NCBI GenBank assembly: GCA_017694275.1
Contig: JADINB010000126.1
Location: forward strand, 1-22,325
Direction: 5' to 3'
From: Candidatus Egerieousia excrementavium
GTDB lineage: Bacteria > Bacteroidota > Bacteroidia > Bacteroidales > UBA932
Length of the DNA stretch: 22,325 bases
In this document: positions 14,503 through 21,724 of the stretch, one piece after another
Layout of the letters: each line of letters opens with the position of its first letter
Numbering within the stretch: position 1 is the stretch's first letter
Position numbers and translations under genes: made by a program
Notes under the pieces: generated by a model
Seen by the model: only the letters and a program-made list of their open reading frames with translations
Told to the model about the DNA's origin: nothing
Database searches by the model: none

Positions 14503-15781
14503 CCTCGACAGGGTTGAGCGACGCTCCCTGCATTGCCGGGACTATTCCGCTTATTATGCCTATTGCGGTTGCTATCAGCAGCCCGCTCAGAATATTGTAG
14601 AAGGAAATCCCTATTGTCAGAAGTTCAGATTTCGGCACAAACGGGACTATCAGGCAGACAAGCAATATACCTGCCGCCCCGCCCAGAAGAGAGAGGAAAA
14701 TCGCTTCCGACAGAAACTGCAAAAGAATAAAATAACGTTTTGCCCCCAGAGCTTTCTGTATGCCCGTTATATGGGTTCTCTCCTTTACGGAGACAAACAT
14801 GATGTTGGCTATCCCAAAACCGCCTATCAAAAGGGAGAACCCGGCAATAATCCATCCGGCAGCACTCAGTGAAGAAAAGACATTGTCTACGATAGAGGTA
14901 ATGAAGGTCATCTTGTTTACTGAAAAATCATTTTTCTCTCCAGGAGAGAGCCTGCGCGCATTCCTGAGAAGCATTGTGAGTTCACCGGTAAAATCCTCGC
15001 TGTCTACATTACCGTATGGTTTTATGAAAATATCCGCCTCTCTTGTATTTATAAGCCTCTTGGCATAGTTTACAGGCATAAGTACCATATTGTCATACAT
15101 GAGCAGGTTGACAATGCTGCTGCCCTGTTTTTCAATCATGCCTATTACCCTGACAGGCAAGTCTCCCACCTTGATGATTTTACCCACTGGCGGAAGTTCC
15201 CCGAAAAGTTCCCGGGCAACGTCGTAACCGACTATCGCAACAGGCAGCCCCCTGTCGCACTCTTCATTGGTAAAATATCTGCCCTCCTCTATTCCGAACG
15301 GGGAAATGTTGTTCCAGTCATACATGACGGCGGCAATATAACAGCCGGAAACCGAATTCCGTCCGTATCTTACGCTTCTCATGAACTGCATCATCATGGA
15401 AAGATACTCCGCATGCTGCGAATGCTCTTTAAGGAAATTGAAGTCATCTTCTGTAAGCGGCGGACGGCGCATATACTCCCACCACTTGTATTCACCTGAA
15501 GCAGAAAGTTCCCCTGTCTGCTCATCTTCCGGAGCAAACGGGTATTTGCTCACCATTACAACATCTGAGCCGAGCGTGTCGAACCCCCGTCTGGTGCTTT
15601 CCTGAAGCGCATCTATCGCCGTAAATATTGCAACAATTGAAAAAATGCCTATCGTAACGCCGAAAAGGCTTAGAAACGTTCTCAGTTTGTCTCCGCGCAA
15701 CTGCTGGAATGCAAAAGAGACACTCTCCTTCATCATTTTTGCAACGATGATTCCCCTTCTTACGAACTTTCCGTAATCCAT
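14486..15781 (-). CDS. MacB/FtsX-type ABC transporter permease
   Basis: This 431-residue inner-membrane permease of the type VII ABC (MacB/LolC/FtsX) fold has one transmembrane helix near the N-terminus (about 36-57, after LRGDKLRTFLSLFGV). A large periplasmic MacB-PCD domain of about 240 residues follows, then three C-terminal helices with the FtsX signature VKERTHITGIQKALGAKRYFILLQFLSEA and the ending GIVPAMQGASLNPVEAI. Homologues export peptides or drugs, or act in lipoprotein or signalling mechanotransmission; substrate unknown. No ATPase is fused or adjacent, so the partner is encoded elsewhere. ATG 15781 lies 15 bases after the mutS stop; ATG 15733 (MKESVSFAFQQLRG) gives a more family-typical N-terminus and remains possible, and a TTG at 15790 is less likely. 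Last gene of the acetyltransferase-mutS unit. Confidence 0.87.
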   Translation of the reverse strand: MDYGKFVRRGIIVAKMMKESVSFAFQQLRGDKLRTFLSLFGVTIGIFSIVAIFTAIDALQESTRRGFDTLGSDVVMVSKYPFAPEDEQTGELSASGEYKWWEYMRRPPLTEDDFNFLKEHSQHAEYLSMMMQFMRSVRYGRNSVSGCYIAAVMYDWNNISPFGIEEGRYFTNEECDRGLPVAIVGYDVARELFGELPPVGKIIKVGDLPVRVIGMIEKQGSSIVNLLMYDNMVLMPVNYAKRLINTREADIFIKPYGNVDSEDFTGELTMLLRNARRLSPGEKNDFSVNKMTFITSIVDNVFSSLSAAGWIIAGFSLLIGGFGIANIMFVSVKERTHITGIQKALGAKRYFILLQFLSEAIFLSLLGGAAGILLVCLIVPFVPKSELLTIGISFYNILSGLLIATAIGIISGIVPAMQGASLNPVEAINSK

Positions 15782-15796
15782 ACCCCGCAACTGTTT

Positions 15797-18406
15797 TTAC
15801 TCTGCACCTATCTTTTTCTTCAACGCCCTCAACGCATCAAATGCGTCCAGAGGCGACATCGTATTCAACTCCATAGCCTTGAGCTGCTCCTTTATTTCCA
15901 GAAGCAGAGGGTCGTCAAGCTGGAAAAGCGAAAGCTGCAAATCAGCTGCACACTCCTTGCCCCGGATCTTGCCATGCTCCTCTCCGTGCTCGCTTTCCAG
16001 ACGGTTCAACTTTCTCTGGGCGTAGTTTATAACCTCTACGGGCATCCCGGCCAGCCTTGCCACATGTATTCCAAAGCTGTGGGCTACGCCCCCCCTTTCA
16101 AGTTTCCTCAAAAATATAACGTTGTTGTCTACCTCCTTTACGGATATATGATAGTTTTTCACCCTCTCATAAAGGGTTTCCAATTCGTTCAGTTCGTGAT
16201 AATGGGTTGCAAAAAGCGTTTTGGGGCGCTTGCTGCTCTTGTGGAGAAATTCCACTATTCCCCACGCTATCGACATGCCGTCGAAAGTGCTGGTGCCGCG
16301 GCCTATCTCGTCAAGCAAGATGAGCGAGCGTTCCGAAAGGTTGTGCAGGATTGTAGAGGTTTCTGTCATCTCCACCATGAAGGTAGACTCTCCGCGTGAA
16401 ATATTGTCCGATGCTCCCACCCTTGTAAATATTTTGTCGGTAACCCCTATCTTTGCACTCTGTGCCGGGACAAACGAACCTATCTGGGCCATAAATACAA
16501 TAAGCGCCGTCTGCCTGAGCAACGCAGACTTTCCGGCCATGTTCGGGCCCGTAAGAATTATTATCTGCTGCGAGTTGCTGTCAAGGAAAAGATCATTTGC
16601 AACATATTCCTCACCTTCCTCCATGAACCGCTCTATCACAGGGTGCCGTCCCTGCCTGATTTCTATAGAAAGGGAGTCGTTTACCTGCGGCCTGCAATAT
16701 CCGTTCTCCACTGCCAGCTGGGCAAAGGCGGAGAGACAGTCTGTCCGGGCCACGGCCGCCCCGGTCTGCAAGATTGCCGGGATATTGTCTCTTATCTCGT
16801 TTATGAGAGCCGTATAAATCTGCTGCTCCAGAACATATATTCTGTCTTCGGCACCGAGAATCCGCTCTTCATACTCCTTAAGTTCGGGAGTTATATATCT
16901 TTCGGCGTTTACGAGAGTCTGCTTTCTTATCCACTCCGCAGGAACCTTGTCCTTATGCGTATTCCTCACCTCGAGATAGTAACCGAACACATTGTTGTAA
17001 CTTATCTTGAGCGACGATATTCCTGTCCGTTCCATCTCCTTTTGCTGAAGATTCAGCAGGTAGTCTTTTCCATGCCGCGCCAGTTCCCTGAGCCTGTCGA
17101 GTTCTTCGTTTACTCCGTCTGCAATAATATCGCCCTTTCCCAACTGGGCGGCTGGATTGGGGAGCAGCTCCCTCTCTATCTTCTCCAGAAGTTCCGACGG
17201 CACGTTGATTTTCTGCCCGAGTTCCACCAGTTGCGGGACTCCGGATTCCACGCATATCTCCCTTAGGGGCAGAGCCTGCGCAAGCCCCCTTTTAAGTTGC
17301 AGCACCTCACGCGGGAATATCTTTCCGGCTGCAGCCCGTGCTGTTATCCTCTCCAGGTCTCCCACATTTGAGAGGAGTTCCCTTGCCTCCGCCCGTTTTT
17401 CAGATTCCTTTACAAAATATTCTACAACCGAGAGTCTCTCTTCTATCTTTGCGCTCTCTTTGAGCGGCATTGTCATCCAGCTTCTGAGCAGTCTCGAACC
17501 GAGCGTGCAGGCACATTTGTCTATTACATCTACAAGCGAGGTTCCCTCCTCTCCCATTGCCGGAGAAAAGAGTTCCAGATTTCTGATTGTAAATTTGTCC
17601 AGCCATACAAATTCATTGCTTTCTATCCTTGAAAGGGAGCATATATGGCTTATGTCGGTAGCATGATTCTGTTCCAGATAGAAAAGTACAGCTCCGGCAG
17701 CCGTTACGCCGAGCGGAAATTTCTGCACTCCGAAGCCTTTGAGAGATGAAAGTCTGAACTGCTTTTTAAGCCTCTCCTCGCAGGCACTCTCAACGAAGGC
17801 CCACTCATCCATGACCGATATGTAGAAACTTTTTCCGAACCTTTCGGTAAATCCCTTGAGATACTCTCTTTGCAGCACCACCTCCTTGGGGGCGAAATTC
17901 GAAAGAAGCATCTCCACATACTCCAAAGACCCTTCCCCCACTTCGAATGTTCCTGTAGAGATATCCAGAAAGGCCACCCCAGCCTTTTTACCGCTGAACT
18001 TCACAGCTGCCAGAAAATTGTTCTCCTTCTGCTTGAGCAACTGCTCGCTGTAGGCAATCCCCGGGGTAACCAGTTCTGTAACCCCCCTTTTCACTATCTT
18101 TTTTGTGAGTTTGGGATCTTCCAGTTGGTCGCACACCGCAACCTTGTAACCGCCCTTCACCAGTTTTGGAAGATAGGTATCTATGGCATGATGGGGGAAT
18201 CCGGCAAGATCTACAGAAGAAGCGTAGCCGTTGGCTCTTTTGGTAAGGACAATCCCCAGCACCTTGCTGGCAATTCTGGCATCCTCCCCGAAAGTTTCGT
18301 AAAAGTCACCGACTCTGAAGAGCAGCAGCGCATCGGGATATTGAGCTTTGACGCTGAAATACTGCTTCATCAACGGAGTCTGAACTATATCTTTCTGCTG
18401 GTCCAT
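15797..18406 (-). CDS. mutS: DNA mismatch repair protein MutS
   Basis: This 869-residue MutS recognises mismatches and small loops and starts methyl-independent repair with MutL. The N-terminal mismatch-binding domain carries the Phe-x-Glu motif as Phe35-Tyr36-Glu37 in GDFYETFGEDA. Connector, core/lever and clamp domains follow, then the C-terminal ABC-type ATPase: Walker A GPNMAGKSALLRQ from 620, the GASDNISRGESTFMVEM signature, Walker B LILLDEIGRGTSTFDG, and FATHYHEL. Residues about 800-869 form the usual tail, including FQLDDPLLLEIKEQLKAMELNTMSPLDAFDALRALKKK. The length is normal for MutS1. The ATG lies seven bases after a TAnnTTTG box. A permease gene follows 15 bases downstream. The acetyltransferase gene ends 65 bases upstream on the same strand. 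Confidence 0.96.
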   Translation of the reverse strand: MDQQKDIVQTPLMKQYFSVKAQYPDALLLFRVGDFYETFGEDARIASKVLGIVLTKRANGYASSVDLAGFPHHAIDTYLPKLVKGGYKVAVCDQLEDPKLTKKIVKRGVTELVTPGIAYSEQLLKQKENNFLAAVKFSGKKAGVAFLDISTGTFEVGEGSLEYVEMLLSNFAPKEVVLQREYLKGFTERFGKSFYISVMDEWAFVESACEERLKKQFRLSSLKGFGVQKFPLGVTAAGAVLFYLEQNHATDISHICSLSRIESNEFVWLDKFTIRNLELFSPAMGEEGTSLVDVIDKCACTLGSRLLRSWMTMPLKESAKIEERLSVVEYFVKESEKRAEARELLSNVGDLERITARAAAGKIFPREVLQLKRGLAQALPLREICVESGVPQLVELGQKINVPSELLEKIERELLPNPAAQLGKGDIIADGVNEELDRLRELARHGKDYLLNLQQKEMERTGISSLKISYNNVFGYYLEVRNTHKDKVPAEWIRKQTLVNAERYITPELKEYEERILGAEDRIYVLEQQIYTALINEIRDNIPAILQTGAAVARTDCLSAFAQLAVENGYCRPQVNDSLSIEIRQGRHPVIERFMEEGEEYVANDLFLDSNSQQIIILTGPNMAGKSALLRQTALIVFMAQIGSFVPAQSAKIGVTDKIFTRVGASDNISRGESTFMVEMTETSTILHNLSERSLILLDEIGRGTSTFDGMSIAWGIVEFLHKSSKRPKTLFATHYHELNELETLYERVKNYHISVKEVDNNVIFLRKLERGGVAHSFGIHVARLAGMPVEVINYAQRKLNRLESEHGEEHGKIRGKECAADLQLSLFQLDDPLLLEIKEQLKAMELNTMSPLDAFDALRALKKKIGAE

Positions 18407-18413
18407 AAGACTA

Positions 18414-18421
18414 CAAAAATA
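18414..18421 (-). promoter_or_regulatory. Candidate -7 element of mutS, very close to the start codon
   Basis: The minus strand reads TATTTTTG (consensus TAnnTTTG), ending seven bases before the mutS ATG, the same distance as at rsmA. A TTTG at 18436-18439 lies only 14 bases upstream, shorter than the usual spacing. The gap 18407-18471 holds no obvious terminator for the gene upstream. Confidence 0.4.
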
Positions 18422-18471
18422 AAGAAAACTCCCGACAAACAGTCTGCTGAAAAGAGAAAAAATTTGTTGTT

Positions 18472-19065
18472 CTATACCTTTTCTTCCGGTCTGAAATCTG
18501 GAGTTATGTATTTAATGAACCTTGCGGGCACGCCCCCTACGACTGTGTTGGCCTCTACGTCTTTTGAAACCACTGCTCCAGCCGCCACAACGGCATTGTC
18601 ACCTATTGTCACTCCTTGCAATATGGTGGCATGTGCACCTATCCAGACCCCCTTTCCCAATCTTATCGGTGCATGGCTGAGTGCCTGACGGCGCTCAGGC
18701 TCGAAACCGTGGTTGAGCGTAGCCATTACGACACAGTGCCCTATAAGCGAACCGTCGCCTATGAAAATTCCTCCCTGGTCCTGAAAATGGCATCCGGCAT
18801 TTATAAAGACATTCTCCCCCACATGGATATTCTTTCCAAAATCTGTATAGAATGGAGGGAACATCCTGAAAGAGTCTGGTACATCGTTCCCGGTAATTCG
18901 TGCAAAAATAGAGCGTATCTGATCTGCCGTATGGTAATTGTTATTGAGCTCTACAAGCAGACGGCGTGTATTGTCGCTCTGCTCACGCATGAACTCTATC
19001 ATCTCCTCTCCCTCAAGAGGCTTCCTGTCTGCAATCATTTTCTGAAATAGCCCCACTGTCATCAT
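18472..19065 (-). CDS. Hexapeptide-repeat O-acetyltransferase (maltose/galactoside acetyltransferase-like)
   Basis: This 197-residue left-handed beta-helix acetyltransferase uses acetyl-CoA and is of the Maa/LacA/NodL type. The N-terminal Mac region (LFQKMIADRKPLEGEEM ... NNYHTADQIRSIFARITG) precedes hexapeptide repeats (IHVGENVFINAGCHFQDQGGIFIGDGSLIGHCVVM; RLGKGVWIGAHATILQGVTIGDNAVVAAGAVVSKDV). The expected catalytic His is His119 in TLNHGF. The C-terminal block NTVVGGVPARFIKYI is typical. The acceptor is probably a sugar but cannot be named. Two ATGs in tandem (19065, 19062) are possible starts. It is the first gene of a minus-strand run leading into mutS. Its upstream region holds the first copy of the direct repeat that brackets the DUF4249 gene. 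Confidence 0.9.
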   Translation of the reverse strand: MMTVGLFQKMIADRKPLEGEEMIEFMREQSDNTRRLLVELNNNYHTADQIRSIFARITGNDVPDSFRMFPPFYTDFGKNIHVGENVFINAGCHFQDQGGIFIGDGSLIGHCVVMATLNHGFEPERRQALSHAPIRLGKGVWIGAHATILQGVTIGDNAVVAAGAVVSKDVEANTVVGGVPARFIKYITPDFRPEEKV

Positions 19066-19070
19066 ATGCT

Positions 19071-19093
19071 CAAAATTAAGTGGCCCAAATTTA
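19071..19093 (-). promoter_or_regulatory. Candidate promoter elements of the acetyltransferase gene
   Basis: Two minus-strand matches to TAnnTTTG occur: TAAATTTG at 19086-19093 (leader about 17 bases) and TAATTTTG at 19071-19078 (five bases before the ATG). The upper one faces a plus-strand TAAATTTG at 19115-19122, forming an 8-base inverted pair 21 bases apart. No -33 box is at the usual distance. Confidence 0.35.
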
Positions 19094-19131
19094 TGAATTT
19101 TGCGTCAAAAAAATTAAATTTGCTCTCTGAA
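19090..19131 (+). repeat. Direct repeat, copy 1 (left of the DUF4249 gene)
   Basis: A 42-base segment matching 20493-20534 at 39 of 42 positions, with the central 29 bases (19098-19126) identical. It begins TTTATG, contains TTTTGCGTCA and TTAAATTTGCTCT, and ends TGAA. The two copies are 1403 bases apart and bracket the DUF4249 gene. In the rightward orientation the copy contains a TAAATTTG -7-like box that would read antisense into that gene. Confidence 0.9.
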
Positions 19132-19144
19132 TCCTGCCTGCAGC

Positions 19145-20440
19145 CTATTCCAAAGTATATTTTTTATGATATGTAGTTCCCCGGTAGGTTATGGATTCAT
19201 AGTCCATATAGGGAACTTTTCTTGTATACCTGGCTCCAAAGATGCCTGTTCCGTTGTCTATATTGGAATAGATCAAATTCTTATCCATCCATATATCGGT
19301 AAGATCCGTATCCAGACCATACTCTTTTTTCAGTGAATACGAAACAAGGGTTCTCAGGTATTTGTCGTAATCATCATTGGCTATTTGAAAAACCAAATGG
19401 GCTTTGGGGTGCGGGATTCCGTATTTGTAAGGCTTGAAGTTGGCTGCGATATACATACGCCAGCAAAATTCACATTGAAAAAAACCATCTACAATATCCC
19501 CTTTTTCCAGTCCTTTATCGTACAAAGGGTGATTGTATGAGCATTTTAGCCTCAAATATCTGTAGTGCATCTCTGTAGAGGAGGCATTGTACTCTCCATG
19601 CAGATATTGGGGATAGCCGTACTCCAACACCTGTGGGAAATCAACCTCCACCTTGTCTGGCATTTTGAACTCTTCCACTTCGTCTCTATGTACCGGCAGA
19701 ATATTGAATCTGTCTATCCAGTCGTAATATGGGTCAACCATAGAGAGGGTTCTTATGCTGTCGGGATATGGGATGGTTATCAAATCTGCCTGCACATATT
19801 TACCCTTTACAGGGTCATAATCCATACCGTATACCCAGAAATTGAAGTCCTGGTCACTAAAAAACCGGAACCGGGGGAACTCCGCCTTTTCTCTCTCCGT
19901 AATAGTATAAGTTGGAGTATTCAAGAGCGGAGTATATAAATGCGGAGGAGGGATATAAGTTTTTGTTTCCTGAGTCTTGGACAGGCGATTACCATCGGGG
20001 TGCCATCTAAAGACACTTGTATCATTTGGATAATAGGTTGTGGCTTTGACGGGGTTTTCACCGGGAACTAATATTGAAAGATTGTATCTGGCTTGTGGTG
20101 TGGGGTTGAAGTCGGCACTCCAGACCCCATCCCTTATCTTTTTAAAAGTATATTCCCTGTTTTTATAATAACCAACTTCCCCTTTGTAATGCTCTATGAT
20201 TGTTATGTCTGCTTCCTTTACCGGCATCTGCGCCTTTTCTGTTACAGATGCCGTATAGTTCAGATATATTGTCTGGGTCCCGCTGTTTTCCAAAATACAC
20301 TCTACATGAACCGTCCTCTCCTTAGGGTCCATGATTATCTTCTCTACACAGGAGGCGAGAAAAAGGCATAAAACCAGTATTGTAATAATATTCCTCATTC
20401 TATCTAGTATTGAGTTTTTCATAACTATAAAAAATCCCAT
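19145..20440 (-). CDS. DUF4249 family lipoprotein
   Basis: A lipoprotein of up to 431 residues with a signal peptide ending in a lipobox (LFLASC, Cys31 from the first ATG). Many beta-strand-like segments follow, and near the C-terminus the DUF4249 hallmark NIDNGTGIFGARYTRKVPY. Members usually sit beside TonB-dependent receptor genes, as outer-membrane-associated lipoproteins of unknown function. No such receptor is next to this copy, so it is an orphan within the window. The start is uncertain: ATG 20440, 20422 (MKNSILDRMRN) and 20398 (MRNIITILVLCLFLASC) are all in frame, and the last gives the most standard short lipoprotein signal. It is divergent from the beta-lactamase-fold gene and flanked by the direct repeat pair, which suggests that it was inserted between its neighbours. 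Confidence 0.82.
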   Translation of the reverse strand: MGFFIVMKNSILDRMRNIITILVLCLFLASCVEKIIMDPKERTVHVECILENSGTQTIYLNYTASVTEKAQMPVKEADITIIEHYKGEVGYYKNREYTFKKIRDGVWSADFNPTPQARYNLSILVPGENPVKATTYYPNDTSVFRWHPDGNRLSKTQETKTYIPPPHLYTPLLNTPTYTITEREKAEFPRFRFFSDQDFNFWVYGMDYDPVKGKYVQADLITIPYPDSIRTLSMVDPYYDWIDRFNILPVHRDEVEEFKMPDKVEVDFPQVLEYGYPQYLHGEYNASSTEMHYRYLRLKCSYNHPLYDKGLEKGDIVDGFFQCEFCWRMYIAANFKPYKYGIPHPKAHLVFQIANDDYDKYLRTLVSYSLKKEYGLDTDLTDIWMDKNLIYSNIDNGTGIFGARYTRKVPYMDYESITYRGTTYHKKYTLE

Positions 20441-20446
20441 TAAAGT

Positions 20447-20470
20447 TATAACTTATTTTTATAAGTTGTA
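20447..20470. promoter_or_regulatory. AT-rich interrupted palindrome upstream of the DUF4249 gene
   Basis: TATAACTTAT at 20447-20456 and ATAAGTTGTA at 20461-20470 are complementary over ten positions (one G-T) around a TTTT loop. It sits 7-30 bases before the first DUF4249 ATG and about 80 bases before the hydrolase ATG. It could be an operator for a dimeric regulator or a hairpin in the DUF4249 leader. It lacks the GC-rich stem of a terminator. Confidence 0.5.
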
Positions 20471-20492
20471 TCCCTATTTTGGAGCCTGTTTT

Positions 20493-20534
20493 TTTATGGT
20501 TTTTGCGTCAAAAAAATTAAATTTGCTCTTTGAA
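20493..20534 (+). repeat. Direct repeat, copy 2 (right of the DUF4249 gene)
   Basis: The partner of 19090-19131, with mismatches only at 20499, 20500 and 20530. Here the repeat lies directly upstream of the beta-lactamase-fold gene and supplies its likely promoter box, so this copy is probably the functional one for that gene. Confidence 0.9.
20518..20525 (+). promoter_or_regulatory. Candidate -7 element of the beta-lactamase-fold gene
   Basis: TAAATTTG matches TAnnTTTG and ends 26 bases before the ATG at 20552, giving a leader of about 20 bases. The only upstream TTTG (20502-20505) is 12 bases away, too close for a standard -33 box. The element lies inside repeat copy 2. Confidence 0.45.
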
Positions 20535-20551
20535 CCTTAAATCCAATTATT

Positions 20552-21724
20552 ATGAACTTGAAAAGTTTTCTCAAAACCGCAGTGATGCCTCTGCTTGCCA
20601 CTGCCCTTATCGTTTCATGCGGCGAGACCAAAGAAGAGATCGTTGCAAATGAAATTCAACAGATTATGGAGACAAACAAGGCTGTCGGCCTTGCTGTAGT
20701 CGCTGTAAAAGACGGCCAGGTTGTCTATAACAACACATTCGGCTACAAAGACCTGGAAGCACAGACCCCGCTTCAGAAAGATGACATCTTCAGAATCGCA
20801 TCTATTTCAAAATCGTTCACAGCCACCGGCATAATGCAACTGGTCGAGCAGGGCAAACTCGATCTTGAAGCAGACGTTTCAGATATTTTAGGATTTGAGG
20901 TAAGGAACCCCAAATATCCTAAGGTGCCAATAACTGTCAGGATGCTGCTTTCGCACTCTTCAAGCATGAACGACTATAACGGCTATTTTTCACTGAACTC
21001 AATAAATCCCGACTCCTCAAAGACATGGAAAACTGCGTGGAACGACTATGAGCCGGGAACAAAATATGAATACTGCAACATGGGATTCAATACTCTGGGT
21101 ACCATAATAGAGATTGTAAGCGGCGAAAGGTTCGACCAGTACATTGTGAACCACATCATGACTCCGCTCGGCGTCTATGCAGGTTACGAAATAGCTTCAC
21201 TCGATTCTTCAAAATTCGTAAAACTGTATGAATACGACACGGAAAAGGGAACGTTCGTAAACTCTCCCGATGCATACGCACCAAGGACCGAGGAGATTGC
21301 AAATTACGTAATGGGAAAATCAACCCCGGTATTCTCTCCTACCGGCGGAGTCAAGATTTCTGCACAGGATCTGGCCAAAGTCATGATGATGCACATGGGG
21401 CTCGGAACTCTCGACAGTACAACTATCATAAACAAGGAGAGCGCAGAACTTATGCAATCGCAGATTATCCCTACCAATGAGGAAGGAACCACAGGTTATG
21501 GTTTTGCAATCTGCACGGCAGACAAGCTGATCGATGGAGTGACCATGATTGGCCATACCGGAAGCGCATACGGAGTTTATACCGCTATGTTCTGGGATGC
21601 TGAACGCAAATTCGGTTTTGTTGTAATGACCAACGGCTGCACAGGCAGAAGAGACAACGGCTTTATGTCTATCCACCGCGAAGTTGCAGCTTGCCTCTAC
21701 AACAATTTCGTTAAAGAGCAATAG
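20552..21724 (+). CDS. Beta-lactamase-fold serine hydrolase lipoprotein (class C/PBP-like)
   Basis: This 390-residue lipoprotein has a signal peptide with lipobox LIVSC (Cys23), so it is probably anchored in an envelope membrane. The serine hydrolase domain of the AmpC/D-aminopeptidase/esterase superfamily has all three motifs: SxxK as Ser84-Ile-Ser-Lys87 in IASISKSFTATG, YxN as Tyr174-Cys-Asn176, and HTG at 335-337 in IGHTGSAYG. Members include carboxypeptidases, esterases, D-amino-acid peptidases and beta-lactamases. Nothing here points to antibiotic hydrolysis; a peptidase or esterase role is just as likely. The gene is preceded by repeat copy 2 with a likely promoter. The next gene starts at the last base of its stop codon (TAGTG), so translation is coupled to a glycosyltransferase. 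Confidence 0.88.
   Translation: MNLKSFLKTAVMPLLATALIVSCGETKEEIVANEIQQIMETNKAVGLAVVAVKDGQVVYNNTFGYKDLEAQTPLQKDDIFRIASISKSFTATGIMQLVEQGKLDLEADVSDILGFEVRNPKYPKVPITVRMLLSHSSSMNDYNGYFSLNSINPDSSKTWKTAWNDYEPGTKYEYCNMGFNTLGTIIEIVSGERFDQYIVNHIMTPLGVYAGYEIASLDSSKFVKLYEYDTEKGTFVNSPDAYAPRTEEIANYVMGKSTPVFSPTGGVKISAQDLAKVMMMHMGLGTLDSTTIINKESAELMQSQIIPTNEEGTTGYGFAICTADKLIDGVTMIGHTGSAYGVYTAMFWDAERKFGFVVMTNGCTGRRDNGFMSIHREVAACLYNNFVKEQ

Noticed and set aside
16221..18688. Several long plus-strand open frames opposite mutS, one running on into the acetyltransferase region.
   Set aside because: MutS motifs are intact over its full length on the minus strand; the antisense frames show no domain or start context.
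20502..20525. TTTG and TAAATTTG within the repeat as a complete -33/-7 promoter.
   Set aside because: The spacing is 12 bases rather than the 19-21 usual in Bacteroides, so only the -7 box is credited.
19090..20534. The direct repeat pair as the ends or target duplication of an insertion sequence.
   Set aside because: There is no transposase between the copies, they are direct rather than inverted, and 42 bases is far too long for a target duplication.
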